Source: RGIG7378 sp045588325
GTDB lineage: Bacteria; Bacillota; Clostridia; RGIG7378
Direction: 5' to 3'
NCBI GenBank assembly: GCA_045588325.1
Contig: JAZNEA010000038.1
Coordinates: forward strand, 1-22,854
DNA: 22,854 nucleotides
Shown: piece after piece, positions 1 to 7,809 of the stretch
Position numbering within the stretch: position 1 is the first letter of the stretch
Layout: the number at the start of each line of letters is the position of its first letter
Program-made: the position numbers and the translations under genes
The notes under the pieces: model-generated
The model's input: only the letters and a program-made list of their open reading frames with translations
What the model was told of the DNA's origin: nothing
The model's database searches: none

Positions 1-29
1 GCGCTTGCGGGAGTAGCCGGTGACTTTTG

Positions 30-55
30 GTTACTTTGGGTCAGTCCAAAGTAAC
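30..55 (-). other. Inverted repeat over the maf stop codon
   Basis: A perfect 10-base inverted repeat (30-39 with 46-55, 6-base loop) overlaps the maf stop codon at 41-43. No clear U-tract follows on the minus strand, so it is not a convincing classical terminator. It could be a 3'-end stabilising hairpin. Confidence 0.4.
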
Positions 56-625
56 AGCTAACATCTCGTACACCTTGTGGGAAGGCAACCCCATGACTGT
101 ATGGTAGTTGCCATTTATGCTGTTAACAAATCTTGCCCCCAAGCCCTGGATCGCATAACTGCCAGCTTTATCCATAGGCTCCTTTGTATCCACATACCAC
201 TCTATCTCTTCCTGAGTCAGTGTCTTAAACACAACGTCCGTTGTATCCACACATGTCTCACATTGGTTGGTTGCGGTATTAATTATAGCCAACCCGGTAA
301 ATACTGTGTGCGTCTTCCCGGATAGCGCCTGTAGCATTTCTATGGCATCTGCCCTATCTGTAGGCTTGCCAAATATTCTGTATCCACCATCTACTGCCAT
401 AGCTACCACTGTGTCGCTGGAAATAATTATGACATCGTCCTTAACTTTCTCTGCTACAGCATTGCCCTTGCCCAGAGAGTTTGTCAGAACCAATTCCTCT
501 GGAGACAAACCTTTTGGTGTCAATGATTCATCATAGTCAGAGACCACCACTGTGTATTGTATTCCAATTGTGTCCAATATCTCTCTCCTGCGTGGAGACG
601 CGGATGCTAAAATAATCTTCTTCAT
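41..625 (-). CDS. maf: Maf-family nucleotide pyrophosphatase
   Basis: This 194-residue protein is a Maf/YhdE-type nucleoside triphosphate pyrophosphatase. The family hydrolyses dTTP, UTP or modified nucleotides to monophosphates, acts as a house-cleaning enzyme and is linked to septum formation. Seen here: the N-terminal Ser-Ala-Ser-Pro-Arg-Arg signature (residues 8-13), the SSDT block with the likely catalytic Asp71, GKP at 86-88, and the YAIQG-G stretch near residues 157-163. Length is normal for the family. It is the last gene of a minus-strand run behind two surface-protein genes. A strong terminator of the upstream gene ends only about 6 bases before the ATG. The only Shine-Dalgarno-like GGGAG lies inside the 3' arm of that hairpin, about 12 bases from the start, so expression may depend on readthrough. 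Substrate choice (dTTP/UTP or other) is not settled by sequence alone. Confidence 0.93.
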   Translation of the reverse strand: MKKIILASASPRRREILDTIGIQYTVVVSDYDESLTPKGLSPEELVLTNSLGKGNAVAEKVKDDVIIISSDTVVAMAVDGGYRIFGKPTDRADAIEMLQALSGKTHTVFTGLAIINTATNQCETCVDTTDVVFKTLTQEEIEWYVDTKEPMDKAGSYAIQGLGARFVNSINGNYHTVMGLPSHKVYEMLAVTLD

Positions 626-630
626 AATAG

Positions 631-663
631 TAAAAAGCTCCCATTCGTGACGAATGAGAGCTC
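631..663 (-). terminator. Intrinsic terminator between surface protein 1 and maf
   Basis: On the minus strand a 12-bp stem (one G-U pair, 3-base loop, plus coordinates 636-662) is followed directly by five Us (632-636). It ends the 679-1488 gene and lies just upstream of the maf ATG. Its 3' arm contains the GGGAG that is the only ribosome binding site candidate for maf. Confidence 0.85.
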
Positions 664-678
664 ATAATCCAATCTAAA

Positions 679-1488
679 TTACTTCTTCTTAGCAACTACA
701 ACTACTACGATTGCTGCAACGAGAGCTACTGCTACAACGCCACCAACAATGTACCACATTGTCATGTCTGAGGAATCCTTATCGGACTTATCCTCGTCTG
801 CACCGTTATCAGGAGCATCTGTAGGCTGTGTATCTGTTGTACCCTCGCCTGTGCCATTGCCATCAACTACAGGAACTGCAGATGCCGGATCCTCCATGTA
901 CTTCTCAAACTCGGACTCAGAGCCAAAGAAGAGGTTATCCATGTAGAAATATACTTCCTTCTCAGGATCGACGGAGTTGCCATAGATGCCGAGGTAGTAC
1001 ATTGTGTTGATATCCATGTTGTCCTGGTTACCGAATGTCTCTCCCCAGTAATCATAGAGAGAAACCCATGTATCTGTATCATCGCTAGTGATGATATCAA
1101 CTGTAAGAATTTCCTCCTGTGCCTTGTCGAGAACCTTGATTGTAACCTGTTCTACGTTACCATCTGCAGGGAAATAGAACCATGCATCAAAGAAGCTCTC
1201 ATCCTCAACCTTTACGTTGTGAAGATCAAAGTTAGCAGCGAACTCTATTGTATAGGTATCAAGAGATGGAACATAGAAAGTAGGGCTGGTAATCTTTGCA
1301 GAATAGTTACCAAACTTGGCTACTGTATTGTCTACAGAGATTCTGGCCTTACGATAATACTCATTACCTGCGGTTGTCTTGTTATAGCTGACCTGGTCCT
1401 CAAATCCGATAACAACTGCACCAAAAGCTGTGGAGCAAATAGATACGGACATAACCAAAACCAGCAACATTGCTAATATTTTCTTCAT
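679..1488 (-). CDS. Membrane-anchored secreted surface protein, jelly-roll-like, paralogue 1
   Basis: This is a 269-residue exported protein of unknown function. Seen: a Sec signal peptide (residues 1-23, AFGA cleavage region), then a beta-rich domain that opens with GFE (28-30) and closes with a YFYMDNLFFG stretch (180-189). These two marks are typical of galactose-binding/CBM-like jelly rolls, so carbohydrate binding is inferred. A low-complexity T/D/G/P linker follows (about 205-240). A C-terminal transmembrane helix (245-266) ends in three lysines; there is no LPXTG. It is paralogous to the gene immediately upstream (1553-2374): the linker end, the MTMWYIVGG anchor start and the Lys tail are almost identical. 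The ATG at 1488 was chosen because GGAGG lies 5 bases upstream; a TTG four codons earlier falls on the ribosome binding site itself. There is no room for an own promoter, so it probably depends on readthrough. Confidence 0.8.
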   Translation of the reverse strand: MKKILAMLLVLVMSVSICSTAFGAVVIGFEDQVSYNKTTAGNEYYRKARISVDNTVAKFGNYSAKITSPTFYVPSLDTYTIEFAANFDLHNVKVEDESFFDAWFYFPADGNVEQVTIKVLDKAQEEILTVDIITSDDTDTWVSLYDYWGETFGNQDNMDINTMYYLGIYGNSVDPEKEVYFYMDNLFFGSESEFEKYMEDPASAVPVVDGNGTGEGTTDTQPTDAPDNGADEDKSDKDSSDMTMWYIVGGVVAVALVAAIVVVVVAKKK

Positions 1489-1498
1489 ATTTTCCTCC

Positions 1499-1534
1499 AA
1501 AAAGTCCGAGGGCGTATTTGCATACGCCCTCAGA
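1499..1534 (-). terminator. Terminator hairpin fused to the next ribosome binding site
   Basis: A 10-bp perfect GC-rich stem (1508-1517 with 1522-1531, 4-base loop) can be extended to 13 bp with one wobble (1505-1534). It is followed by C and five Us, which run straight into the GGAGG of the next gene. It lies in a 64-base gap with no space for a promoter, so it probably reduces rather than blocks expression of the 679-1488 gene. Confidence 0.85.
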
Positions 1535-1552
1535 AATACATACTAACCTAAA

Positions 1553-2374
1553 TTACTTCTTTTTCTTTGCAACAACAACTACAACAACTGCAGCAACAAG
1601 GGCTACAACAACAACTCCACCAACGATGTACCACATTGTCATGTCGGAAGAATCCTTGTCATCACCGGTTGTATCAGAAGAATCGCCTGTGGGCTCATTT
1701 GTAGGCTCATTTGTAGGCTCAGTTGTAGGCTCCTCAGAAGTACCGGGCTCTACATACTTATCTTCTACCTTCTCGCCACCAGCAAGAGCTGCTGCGTGCT
1801 CCTCCTGTGTTCCGAAGTAGAAGTTGTCAATGTAGAAAAATGCATCCTCTGTGGGCTCTACAGAATCACACTCGATAATGAAATAGCAGGGGAATACGCC
1901 ATCGTTAGCTGCATAATCCTCAAAGTAGAGGTAATCATATACTTCGCTAAGGGAAATCCATGTATCCCACTCCTCAACTGTGTACTCACCGAAGCTGAAA
2001 TAATCCCAGGAATCGTCGCAAAGGTAGAATACGATTCTGCTAACATTACCATCTTCTGGAACGTACAGATCACAGTCAAATACCATCTCAGGTGTAATCT
2101 TTGTCAAGTATGACTTGTCACACCAGATACCGAACTGTGCAAAAGCCTCCTCACCAGCAGGAGCAGTAATCTTCATGGAGCTTGAACCAGACTTAACCTG
2201 CTCTGTGGAGAGATCAGCTGTAACGTGACGCAGAGTACAATCTGTGTACCAGTGCTCCTGCCACATACCAGCGTTCTGCTTCTTCTCAAAGCCGTACAGT
2301 GTGTAACCGAATGCTGTTGCAGACATGGAAACAGCCAGTGCAACAACTACAAGAATTGCTAAAAACTTCTTCAT
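1553..2374 (-). CDS. Membrane-anchored secreted surface protein, jelly-roll-like, paralogue 2
   Basis: This is a 273-residue exported protein of unknown function. Seen: signal peptide (residues 1-23), a GFE-starting beta-rich domain (28-30) ending in FFYIDNFYFG (179-188), a Pro/Thr/Glu linker with (N/T)EPT repeats (about 214-229), and a C-terminal helix (247-269) ending in four lysines. The domain marks suggest a CBM-like jelly roll, and sugar binding is inferred. It contains four or so cysteines absent from its paralogue at 679-1488, so the pair has diverged in the ligand domain while the anchor stayed the same. The start at 2374 has a GGAGG 6 bases upstream. An upstream in-frame start would add seven residues across the ribosome binding site. 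The surface role is inferred from the signal peptide and anchor. Confidence 0.8.
   Translation of the reverse strand: MKKFLAILVVVALAVSMSATAFGYTLYGFEKKQNAGMWQEHWYTDCTLRHVTADLSTEQVKSGSSSMKITAPAGEEAFAQFGIWCDKSYLTKITPEMVFDCDLYVPEDGNVSRIVFYLCDDSWDYFSFGEYTVEEWDTWISLSEVYDYLYFEDYAANDGVFPCYFIIECDSVEPTEDAFFYIDNFYFGTQEEHAAALAGGEKVEDKYVEPGTSEEPTTEPTNEPTNEPTGDSSDTTGDDKDSSDMTMWYIVGGVVVVALVAAVVVVVVAKKKK
1692..1727 (-). repeat. 12-base tandem repeat in the linker of surface protein 2
   Basis: Three tandem 12-base units (1692-1703, 1704-1715, 1716-1727; the third has one change) encode (N/T)EPT repeats in the extracellular linker. Such a repeat can change in copy number without breaking frame, altering linker length. 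Confidence 0.85.
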
Positions 2375-2421
2375 AAAAATCCTCCAAAAAAACAAAACTG
2401 TTCATGAAATAAGTTATATCA

Positions 2422-2450
2422 AGTATAAATTAAATTTTGATAAAAGAAAA
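2422..2450 (-). promoter_or_regulatory. Possible promoter for the surface-protein genes
   Basis: On the minus strand TATACT (2427-2422) is preceded at 17 bases by a poor -35 (TTTTCT, 2450-2445) in very AT-rich DNA. It would give a leader of about 40 bases before the ATG at 2374. No terminator was seen after the upstream hydrolase gene, so cotranscription is also possible. Confidence 0.35.
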
Positions 2451-2461
2451 GGCTTATTTAG

Positions 2462-3424
2462 TTAATCTACGTGATTTTTGAAGTTTTTCTCGAGAAAAAC
2501 ATCCAAAAATCGCAAAACCCCTTCCCTATCGTGCAAATACGATGTTCCATGTCCCGCCTCTGGCACAACAAGCAAGGCTTTGTCAACTGACACGGACGCC
2601 TCATAATTCTCGTATGACATAGATGTCGGGACAAAATCGTCCCTTCCTCCGTGAATCATAGCCATTGGAAGGGTGCATCTCGATAAGCACTCCCTTGTGT
2701 CACATTCGCGAATATCAAAGTCAGCAATCCACTTGCAATATAGAGCAAACACATTAAGCAGCGGAAACTCCGGCAGGTGCATGCTGTTCCTGATTATGTG
2801 TCTGAACTGCTCATAGGGAGTTGTAAATCCGCAATCCAGCAGAAGTCCCACCACATTTTGTGGCAATTCCAGTCCAGCCGCCATCATGACAGTGGATGCC
2901 CCCATGGAAAGTCCCTCCAGCACTATGCGGATATTTTCCTCGCCATATCTGCTGTTGAGATACTTTGCCCACTCAATACAGTCATAACGCTCCTTAACTC
3001 CAAAGCAGGTGTACTTGCCCTGGCTCATTCCTCTGGCCCTCTGATCCACCAGCAGAACGTTATATCCCTTTTCGATATAATACCTGACAATCACCGCTCC
3101 GTCATTGAATCCCGTGCTGTGCCAGCCATGGAAAAAGGCTATAAATTGCTCTGGATTTGGGGAGGTCAGATACAATCTGCCCTTGAGTTTCAGCCCATCA
3201 ACTGATGTGATAGAGACTACCTCCTGCATAGGATGCGCCTTCAGATAGTTTATGCTCTCCATTATATAGTCGTAGTTATGGAACCATGCGGTATTCTTTG
3301 CCGGCATAATATCGCACACATCGCCTATATGGGGAGCTCTGCATATAGCAACCTTAAAAAAGTATGCCCCAGCCCCTAGCAGTAGCAACAGGACTGCTAT
3401 AACGCCAAAAATAATCCAAACCAT
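2462..3424 (-). CDS. Membrane-anchored alpha/beta hydrolase
   Basis: This 320-residue protein has a single N-terminal membrane helix (about residues 3-24) and an extracytoplasmic or membrane-proximal alpha/beta hydrolase domain. Seen: HGWHSTG (99-105) likely forming the oxyanion region, the nucleophile elbow GLSMGAS with Ser173, an acid in GGRDDFVP (Asp262 or Asp263), and His292 in EAGHGTS. The whole triad is present, so it should be active as an esterase, lipase or peptidase; the substrate is unknown. It resembles the YqkD/BAAT-like hydrolases common in Bacillota. Its ATG overlaps the stop codon of the RDD gene by one base (TAATG), pointing to translational coupling. It belongs to the SppA-RDD-hydrolase run. 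Confidence 0.87.
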   Translation of the reverse strand: MVWIIFGVIAVLLLLLGAGAYFFKVAICRAPHIGDVCDIMPAKNTAWFHNYDYIMESINYLKAHPMQEVVSITSVDGLKLKGRLYLTSPNPEQFIAFFHGWHSTGFNDGAVIVRYYIEKGYNVLLVDQRARGMSQGKYTCFGVKERYDCIEWAKYLNSRYGEENIRIVLEGLSMGASTVMMAAGLELPQNVVGLLLDCGFTTPYEQFRHIIRNSMHLPEFPLLNVFALYCKWIADFDIRECDTRECLSRCTLPMAMIHGGRDDFVPTSMSYENYEASVSVDKALLVVPEAGHGTSYLHDREGVLRFLDVFLEKNFKNHVD

Positions 3425-4020
3425 TATTTTTTTACATCATACACGACTCTGGTATCTGCCAGCATGTCATGTATACACCTTTTCTCCCCATCGAATATTC
3501 CCACGATATAGCCCACCATTAACAGAGATGACAAAAATCTACCAATACTCTCTCTAAAGATAATGTCCAGCAATTCGCTTTTATCGTCCATTACCACAAC
3601 CTTGAGCTTAAATAGCTTTTTCCCTGGTGTTGCAGACATGCAGTAGGTAAACAACACAAAATACGCCAGAGTCACAATGTAGGAGATTATGTCTCCCAGA
3701 GTATAGTCAAAGAGCAGTGCCTTGCTCATATCTACTACTGAAAACCAGGACATTATCGTAAGCGGCAATTTGACTATAGCTCCGCAAATAAGAGCCAAAA
3801 GACTATCTATTCCAAATGCAATCAGTCTTGGAAACATCCCCGCATAGTTAAACTCCTGAGCGGGCTCCTGAATTGGCGGCACATCCTGTTGTGCAACACT
3901 GGCAGGCGCCTCCTGCGGAGCATTAACCTCTGGGGTCTCCTGTATCTCCTGCTCCAAAGCAGCGCAACTCTCCTCTTGGGCTGGTTGATTCAATGTCTCG
4001 TTATTGTCCATAGTAAACAT
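3424..4020 (-). CDS. RDD-family membrane protein
   Basis: This is an RDD-domain integral membrane protein of about 198 residues. Seen: an acidic, Pro/Gln-rich cytoplasmic N-terminus (roughly residues 1-55), then the RDD start with Arg65 and Asp72, hydrophobic segments near 70-87, 110-128 and 162-176, and a C-terminal KRCIHDMLADT block typical of RDD proteins. RDD proteins are poorly understood; some have been proposed to transport ions or compatible solutes. The gene overlaps the end of the SppA gene and the start of the hydrolase gene. Start choice is uncertain: ATG 4020 has a GGGG run 9 bases upstream; ATG 4011 and GTG 4035 are alternatives. Confidence 0.82.
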   Translation of the reverse strand: MFTMDNNETLNQPAQEESCAALEQEIQETPEVNAPQEAPASVAQQDVPPIQEPAQEFNYAGMFPRLIAFGIDSLLALICGAIVKLPLTIMSWFSVVDMSKALLFDYTLGDIISYIVTLAYFVLFTYCMSATPGKKLFKLKVVVMDDKSELLDIIFRESIGRFLSSLLMVGYIVGIFDGEKRCIHDMLADTRVVYDVKK

Positions 4021-5002
4021 ACATCGGCACCCCACTTCCCAAACTGTTAATCCACTCCAGCGTAACCTGGGAGTCTGTCTTTGTCGTAGTATACTGGCTC
4101 AGCGTCAATCCCATCATAGACCAGAAGTTCTGTGCACCAGAATAGCTCAGGTCATAGCAGGGAGCTATTTCATTCATTGCGGCATAGAACTGCTCCGAAG
4201 TGCATACCTCGTCAATCAGGTTGCGCTCCTTTGCCTGGGTGGCAGTATATATTCTGCCATCTGCATATACCTTAACTGTGGCCTTGTCCATATTTCTGCC
4301 TGTGCAGATAATGTCCACGAACTGATTGTAGCTCTCATCAACGATTGCCTGATAGATTGCTCTCTGTTCATCTGTAAAATCGCTGCCAACAGATCCCATA
4401 GCCTTGTTTTCGCCGCTGGTGATGGCAATCTCCTCTATTCCGACCTTTTCGAACAGGCCTGAAAGGTTATAGGTGGACATAATAACGCCAATAGATCCAG
4501 TGGTACAGTTCCTGTTTGCATAAATCTCATCTGCTGCCATGGCGATATAGTATGCTCCTGAACAAGCCGTGCTGCGGAAGTATGCGTAGATTGGGTTGCC
4601 TGTGACAGCCTTGTATTCCATAAGCTTAAGATAAAACTCATCGCTCTCATATACAGTACCACCGGGGCTATCCACATCCAGTATGATGCCCTTGCAGCCA
4701 GGCTCATCCATGAGAATATTGACCAGGTTCATGTAATAACTATGGTCATATGCTATGTAGTTGCCGGAAAAGATATCTGCAGCAGTCTCCGGAGTGGCCT
4801 GAATAGTTCCATAAATATCTATAACTGCCATAAAGTCTCCGCTAGGTATGGAGCTGGCTCCGGATGTTAAGTTGTAGAGTTGATCCAGGCTCTGCTGCAA
4901 GCTGTTCTTCTCTGCGACCTTGTGGCTCAGCACGCTGGATACCCCTGTCACGATAAACAAGGCACAGGCCAGCACTAAGCTGATAATTTGTTTTTTCTTC
5001 AT
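4001..5002 (-). CDS. sppA: SppA-like signal peptide peptidase (S49)
   Basis: This 333-residue membrane-bound serine protease is of the short Gram-positive SppA type, which degrades signal peptides left in the membrane and may help resist lantibiotics. Seen: an N-terminal membrane anchor (about 5-26), the DVDSPGG block (109-115), the catalytic Ser148 in TACSGAYY and the general-base Lys200 in SGENKAMGS. Both catalytic residues are present. Length fits the single-domain form in Bacillota. The start has AGGAGG 5 bases upstream. The gene lies 18 bases after the MATE stop codon and overlaps the RDD gene, so these genes look like one operon. Confidence 0.92.
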   Translation of the reverse strand: MKKKQIISLVLACALFIVTGVSSVLSHKVAEKNSLQQSLDQLYNLTSGASSIPSGDFMAVIDIYGTIQATPETAADIFSGNYIAYDHSYYMNLVNILMDEPGCKGIILDVDSPGGTVYESDEFYLKLMEYKAVTGNPIYAYFRSTACSGAYYIAMAADEIYANRNCTTGSIGVIMSTYNLSGLFEKVGIEEIAITSGENKAMGSVGSDFTDEQRAIYQAIVDESYNQFVDIICTGRNMDKATVKVYADGRIYTATQAKERNLIDEVCTSEQFYAAMNEIAPCYDLSYSGAQNFWSMMGLTLSQYTTTKTDSQVTLEWINSLGSGVPMYVYYGQ

Positions 5003-5020
5003 CTTGTCCTCCTTTGATAT

Positions 5021-6397
5021 TTAATCTGCTAATTCTCTCTTAAATGTACTCCTGGTTACAGGTATAGCTAGCAACAACGAAAGGGCATCTGACACTGGCT
5101 GACATAACAATACTCCGGTAAATCCAAATACCGCTGGCAAAATCAGGGCGCATGGTATCAGGAAAAGCCCCTGTCTGGATAGAGCCAGCAATGTGGCCTT
5201 GCCGGACAATCCCATGGTCTGCAACATCATGTTGGCCATAACTGTGTATGCCATAAACGGGAACATAATGCACTGTAGTCTCAAGGCGTCCATGCCCACC
5301 TGGGCCACCTGGGGAGAATCCTTAAAGAACAGTACCACATCGTAGGCGAACACCGCTCCTACAACGGACAGGACAATCAGGAACACAAATCCCACCTTAA
5401 CACAGAACCAAAAGGCGTTGCGAACCCTGTCCCTTCGTCCCGCTCCATAATTAAATCCACATACTGGCTGAAATCCTTGGCCAAAACCGATGAGGGCTGA
5501 CGACGCAAATCCCATAACCTTGTTGACGATAGTCATGGCCGACACAGCATCGTCTGCAAACCCAAAAGCCAAGGCCGCCTGTTCCTTGATGGCTGCGTTG
5601 AGAATAACCATGGCAATGGCCGCCATACCCTGTCTGGCCAACGATGGTATGCCGCCGTGGAATATATCTTTAAAACACTTCCAGGAGGGCTTGTAATTGT
5701 CCTTGTGCATCTGAATCGAGTTGCTCTTGGTGCTACCTATCAACAGGATCAGAAAGCTGATAACCTGGCTAATAACTGTGGCTGCAGCAGCTCCCATGAT
5801 GCCCATGTCGAACACATATATGAACAGAGGATCCAATCCAATGTTGATGATGCCTCCCAGTCCTATTCCTATCATACCAAAAACGGCATTTCCCTGGAAC
5901 CTTAGCTGATTATTGAGCACAAAGGCTCCCATCATAACCGGGGCTCCCATTAGTATGATAGACATATAATCCAACACATAAGGCAGAGCAGTATCTGTAC
6001 TCTGCAGCATATGCACCGCAATAAACCTTCTGAATACTAATCCCAGCAGTGATATTACAAAACCACATATAATAGCAAATCCGAAGCTGGTGGTGGCCAT
6101 CTCCTCTGCATCCTTGGTACTACCCTTGCCCAACTGCCTGGAAATATAGTTGCCTGATCCATGGCCAAAGAAAAACGATATTGCCTGCATGATTGACATC
6201 AGCGGGAAAACAAAACCTACTGCAGCAGTGGCACTACTATTATCACCTATTCCTCCGACGAAATATGTATCAGCCATGTTGTAAACCGATGTTACCACCA
6301 TGCTGATGATGGCCGGCAAAGCCAATTTGCCTATCAGTTTCTCTATTGGCTCCGTGGTCATCCTGATTAGCTTTTCCTGCTGTGTTTCTGTGTTCAT
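5021..6397 (-). CDS. MATE-family efflux transporter
   Basis: This 458-residue polytopic membrane protein is of the MATE/DinF-like exporter family, which moves drugs or other cationic compounds out in exchange for Na+ or H+. Seen: the two MatE halves, with conserved stretches such as LALPAIISMVVTSVYNMAD near the N-terminus and GFGQGFQPVCGFNYGAG at the second-half junction, and about 12 hydrophobic segments. The substrate cannot be told from sequence. The ATG at 6397 is chosen over a TTG four codons upstream, which would sit on the AGGAG ribosome binding site; the resulting spacing of 13 bases is long. It is the first gene of the MATE-SppA-RDD-hydrolase run and diverges from the GtrA fusion. 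Confidence 0.92.
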   Translation of the reverse strand: MNTETQQEKLIRMTTEPIEKLIGKLALPAIISMVVTSVYNMADTYFVGGIGDNSSATAAVGFVFPLMSIMQAISFFFGHGSGNYISRQLGKGSTKDAEEMATTSFGFAIICGFVISLLGLVFRRFIAVHMLQSTDTALPYVLDYMSIILMGAPVMMGAFVLNNQLRFQGNAVFGMIGIGLGGIINIGLDPLFIYVFDMGIMGAAAATVISQVISFLILLIGSTKSNSIQMHKDNYKPSWKCFKDIFHGGIPSLARQGMAAIAMVILNAAIKEQAALAFGFADDAVSAMTIVNKVMGFASSALIGFGQGFQPVCGFNYGAGRRDRVRNAFWFCVKVGFVFLIVLSVVGAVFAYDVVLFFKDSPQVAQVGMDALRLQCIMFPFMAYTVMANMMLQTMGLSGKATLLALSRQGLFLIPCALILPAVFGFTGVLLCQPVSDALSLLLAIPVTRSTFKRELAD

Positions 6398-6430
6398 GTG
6401 AATATACAAACTCCTAAAATACTATAATAA

Positions 6431-6459
6431 AGTATAAGGGCAAAAACCCATGTAGTAAA
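6431..6459 (-). promoter_or_regulatory. Promoter for the MATE-led operon
   Basis: On the minus strand TTTACT (6459-6454) and TATACT (6436-6431) are separated by 17 bases and lie about 34 bases before the ATG at 6397. The match to the sigma-A consensus is fair. Confidence 0.55.
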
Positions 6460-6515
6460 GAAAAGGTAAATAATAATCCGTAACTTTTTGTCTAACTTTA
6501 GTTTATTTTAATGTG

Positions 6516-6521
6516 TATAAT
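6516..6521 (+). promoter_or_regulatory. -10 box very close to the GtrA-fusion start
   Basis: A perfect TATAAT lies only 11 bases before the ATG at 6533, in AT-rich DNA with a TGTG just upstream. No good -35 is visible at 16-18 bases. Transcription should begin around 6527-6529, leaving a leader of a few bases and no Shine-Dalgarno. Confidence 0.6.
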
Positions 6522-6532
6522 TTTTGTTTGCT

Positions 6533-7636
6533 ATGAAGAAAACTGGAGACACCCTAAGGGGCAAAATCACTAATATTTCCAAGCGACTGGGCAAGTTCGC
6601 CTTATCCTCTGCTGCATCGGCAGTGGTAGATATTGTCCTGTACACTATTCTTTATCATTATGCCTTCAAGTCCCTGTCTCCTGCCCTGCACACCTTCTGG
6701 GCCGTTTCTATCGCGAGAATTACTTCTTCCGCTATCAATTACGCATGCAATTCTAAGTTTGTTTTCAGGATCACCAACTCGTCAGCCCTATGCAAATACT
6801 ATGTCCTATGGTTTGTCCAGCTGTGCATGTCCTTTGTTTTGGCATATTTTACTGCCAATTTGCTGGGATTCAATCCCACTATTTCAAAGCTGATATGCGA
6901 TCTGGCCCTGGCGATTATCAGTTTCAAGATCCAGGAGCGATGGGTTTTCAAGACCAGCGACAAGCCAAATGGTCCTCTCGTCTCCGTGGTTCGTTTCTTT
7001 GCCAGGATTGTCACTCCCAGATATCAGACTTCACAGAGCGCCCATAAGGACCCCTGCGTTTATGTATGTCGCCACATGAAAATGCACGGTCCTTATACCA
7101 CGTTAATCTGGTTGGATGAACAACCTCATCCCATGATTCTTGACTGTTTCTTTAATTATGGCACGTGTTACAGGCAATACCGGGATTTTACCTTTCCGGT
7201 GCGATATAACTTCTCTCCCTTTTTCTCCCGCATCTTAGCTGCCCTTGCCACCGTGATTACAGTACCCATTATCCGTAGTCTGCATTCAATCCCTGTCTAC
7301 AGGGGCAGTTCACACTCTTTTATAACACTGAAGGAGTGCATCCAGGTGCTCGAAAAGGGACACGACATAATAGTATTCCCTGACAAGGACTATGCCAATT
7401 GCCAGGGATCAGATGACGATATCTATGAGGGATTCCTGTACATCGAATCCCTGTATTACAGGCGAACAGGCAAACACATTGCCTTTATCCCTCTGGTTAT
7501 TAACGACCACGAAAGAACGATCTGCGAAAGGGCGCCTATCTCCTTTGCCTCAGATGATTTTAACTCTGAGCGCACCATAATTGCAGACAGAATCAGAACT
7601 GCTATCTTTGATCCTAATTCTGCTTGCGAACAATAG
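6533..7636 (+). CDS. GtrA-like membrane domain fused to a PlsC-like acyltransferase domain
   Basis: This 367-residue two-domain protein is the only clear plus-strand gene. Residues 15-140 form a GtrA-like domain with four membrane helices, ending in the typical ERWVFK. GtrA proteins move or help assemble lipid-linked sugars for cell-surface glycans. Residues about 145-365 look like a glycerolipid acyltransferase (PlsC-like) fold: RHMKMHG (180-186) at the expected HX4D block, PVYRGSS (255-260) and IVFPDKD (280-286) at the FPEG block. The usual HX4D is not intact (Gly replaces the Asp), so activity is uncertain. The fusion hints at acylation of lipid-linked surface glycan; this is inference. 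The ATG has no ribosome binding site. The gene ends inside the 3' end of the convergent 7614-7799 gene (23-base overlap). The domain calls are by pattern recognition. Confidence 0.75.
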   Translation: MKKTGDTLRGKITNISKRLGKFALSSAASAVVDIVLYTILYHYAFKSLSPALHTFWAVSIARITSSAINYACNSKFVFRITNSSALCKYYVLWFVQLCMSFVLAYFTANLLGFNPTISKLICDLALAIISFKIQERWVFKTSDKPNGPLVSVVRFFARIVTPRYQTSQSAHKDPCVYVCRHMKMHGPYTTLIWLDEQPHPMILDCFFNYGTCYRQYRDFTFPVRYNFSPFFSRILAALATVITVPIIRSLHSIPVYRGSSHSFITLKECIQVLEKGHDIIVFPDKDYANCQGSDDDIYEGFLYIESLYYRRTGKHIAFIPLVINDHERTICERAPISFASDDFNSERTIIADRIRTAIFDPNSACEQ

Positions 7637-7799
7637 TATATTCGTCTCCTGGACGATACATTGGGCAGCCGTTATATCTGCCTAGCATAAACAGCCCTGC
7701 CTCGTCCTGGTCCATGGTATCCATGCAATCGCAATAATACTCGTCCGTCTCGTAGTCGTATGAATAGTTGATGCAATCCTCACAATTGGTTCTGCCCAT
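7614..7799 (-). CDS. Small Cys-rich protein, DUF6472-like
   Basis: This 61-residue acidic protein has cysteines at positions 6, 9, 23, 25 and 45, with a CxxC near the N-terminus, rich Tyr/Asp content, and a conserved-looking tail (GDEYTIVRKQN). It resembles the DUF6472 family of small clostridial proteins, from memory. Its function is unknown; the Cys spacing suggests a small metal-binding (zinc-ribbon-like) fold. The ATG at 7799 has AGGAG upstream at good spacing; upstream in-frame starts lack this. It follows the S66 peptidase gene by 10 bases and is probably cotranscribed. Its 3' end overlaps the convergent GtrA fusion. Confidence 0.78.
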   Translation of the reverse strand: MGRTNCEDCINYSYDYETDEYYCDCMDTMDQDEAGLFMLGRYNGCPMYRPGDEYTIVRKQN

Positions 7800-7809
7800 T
7801 TGATCTCTC

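Noticed and set aside
2483..2500. 18-base palindrome near the 3' end of the hydrolase gene
   Set aside because: It lies inside the coding sequence, has no U-tract at a useful position and is explained by the Phe/Leu/Glu/Lys codons.
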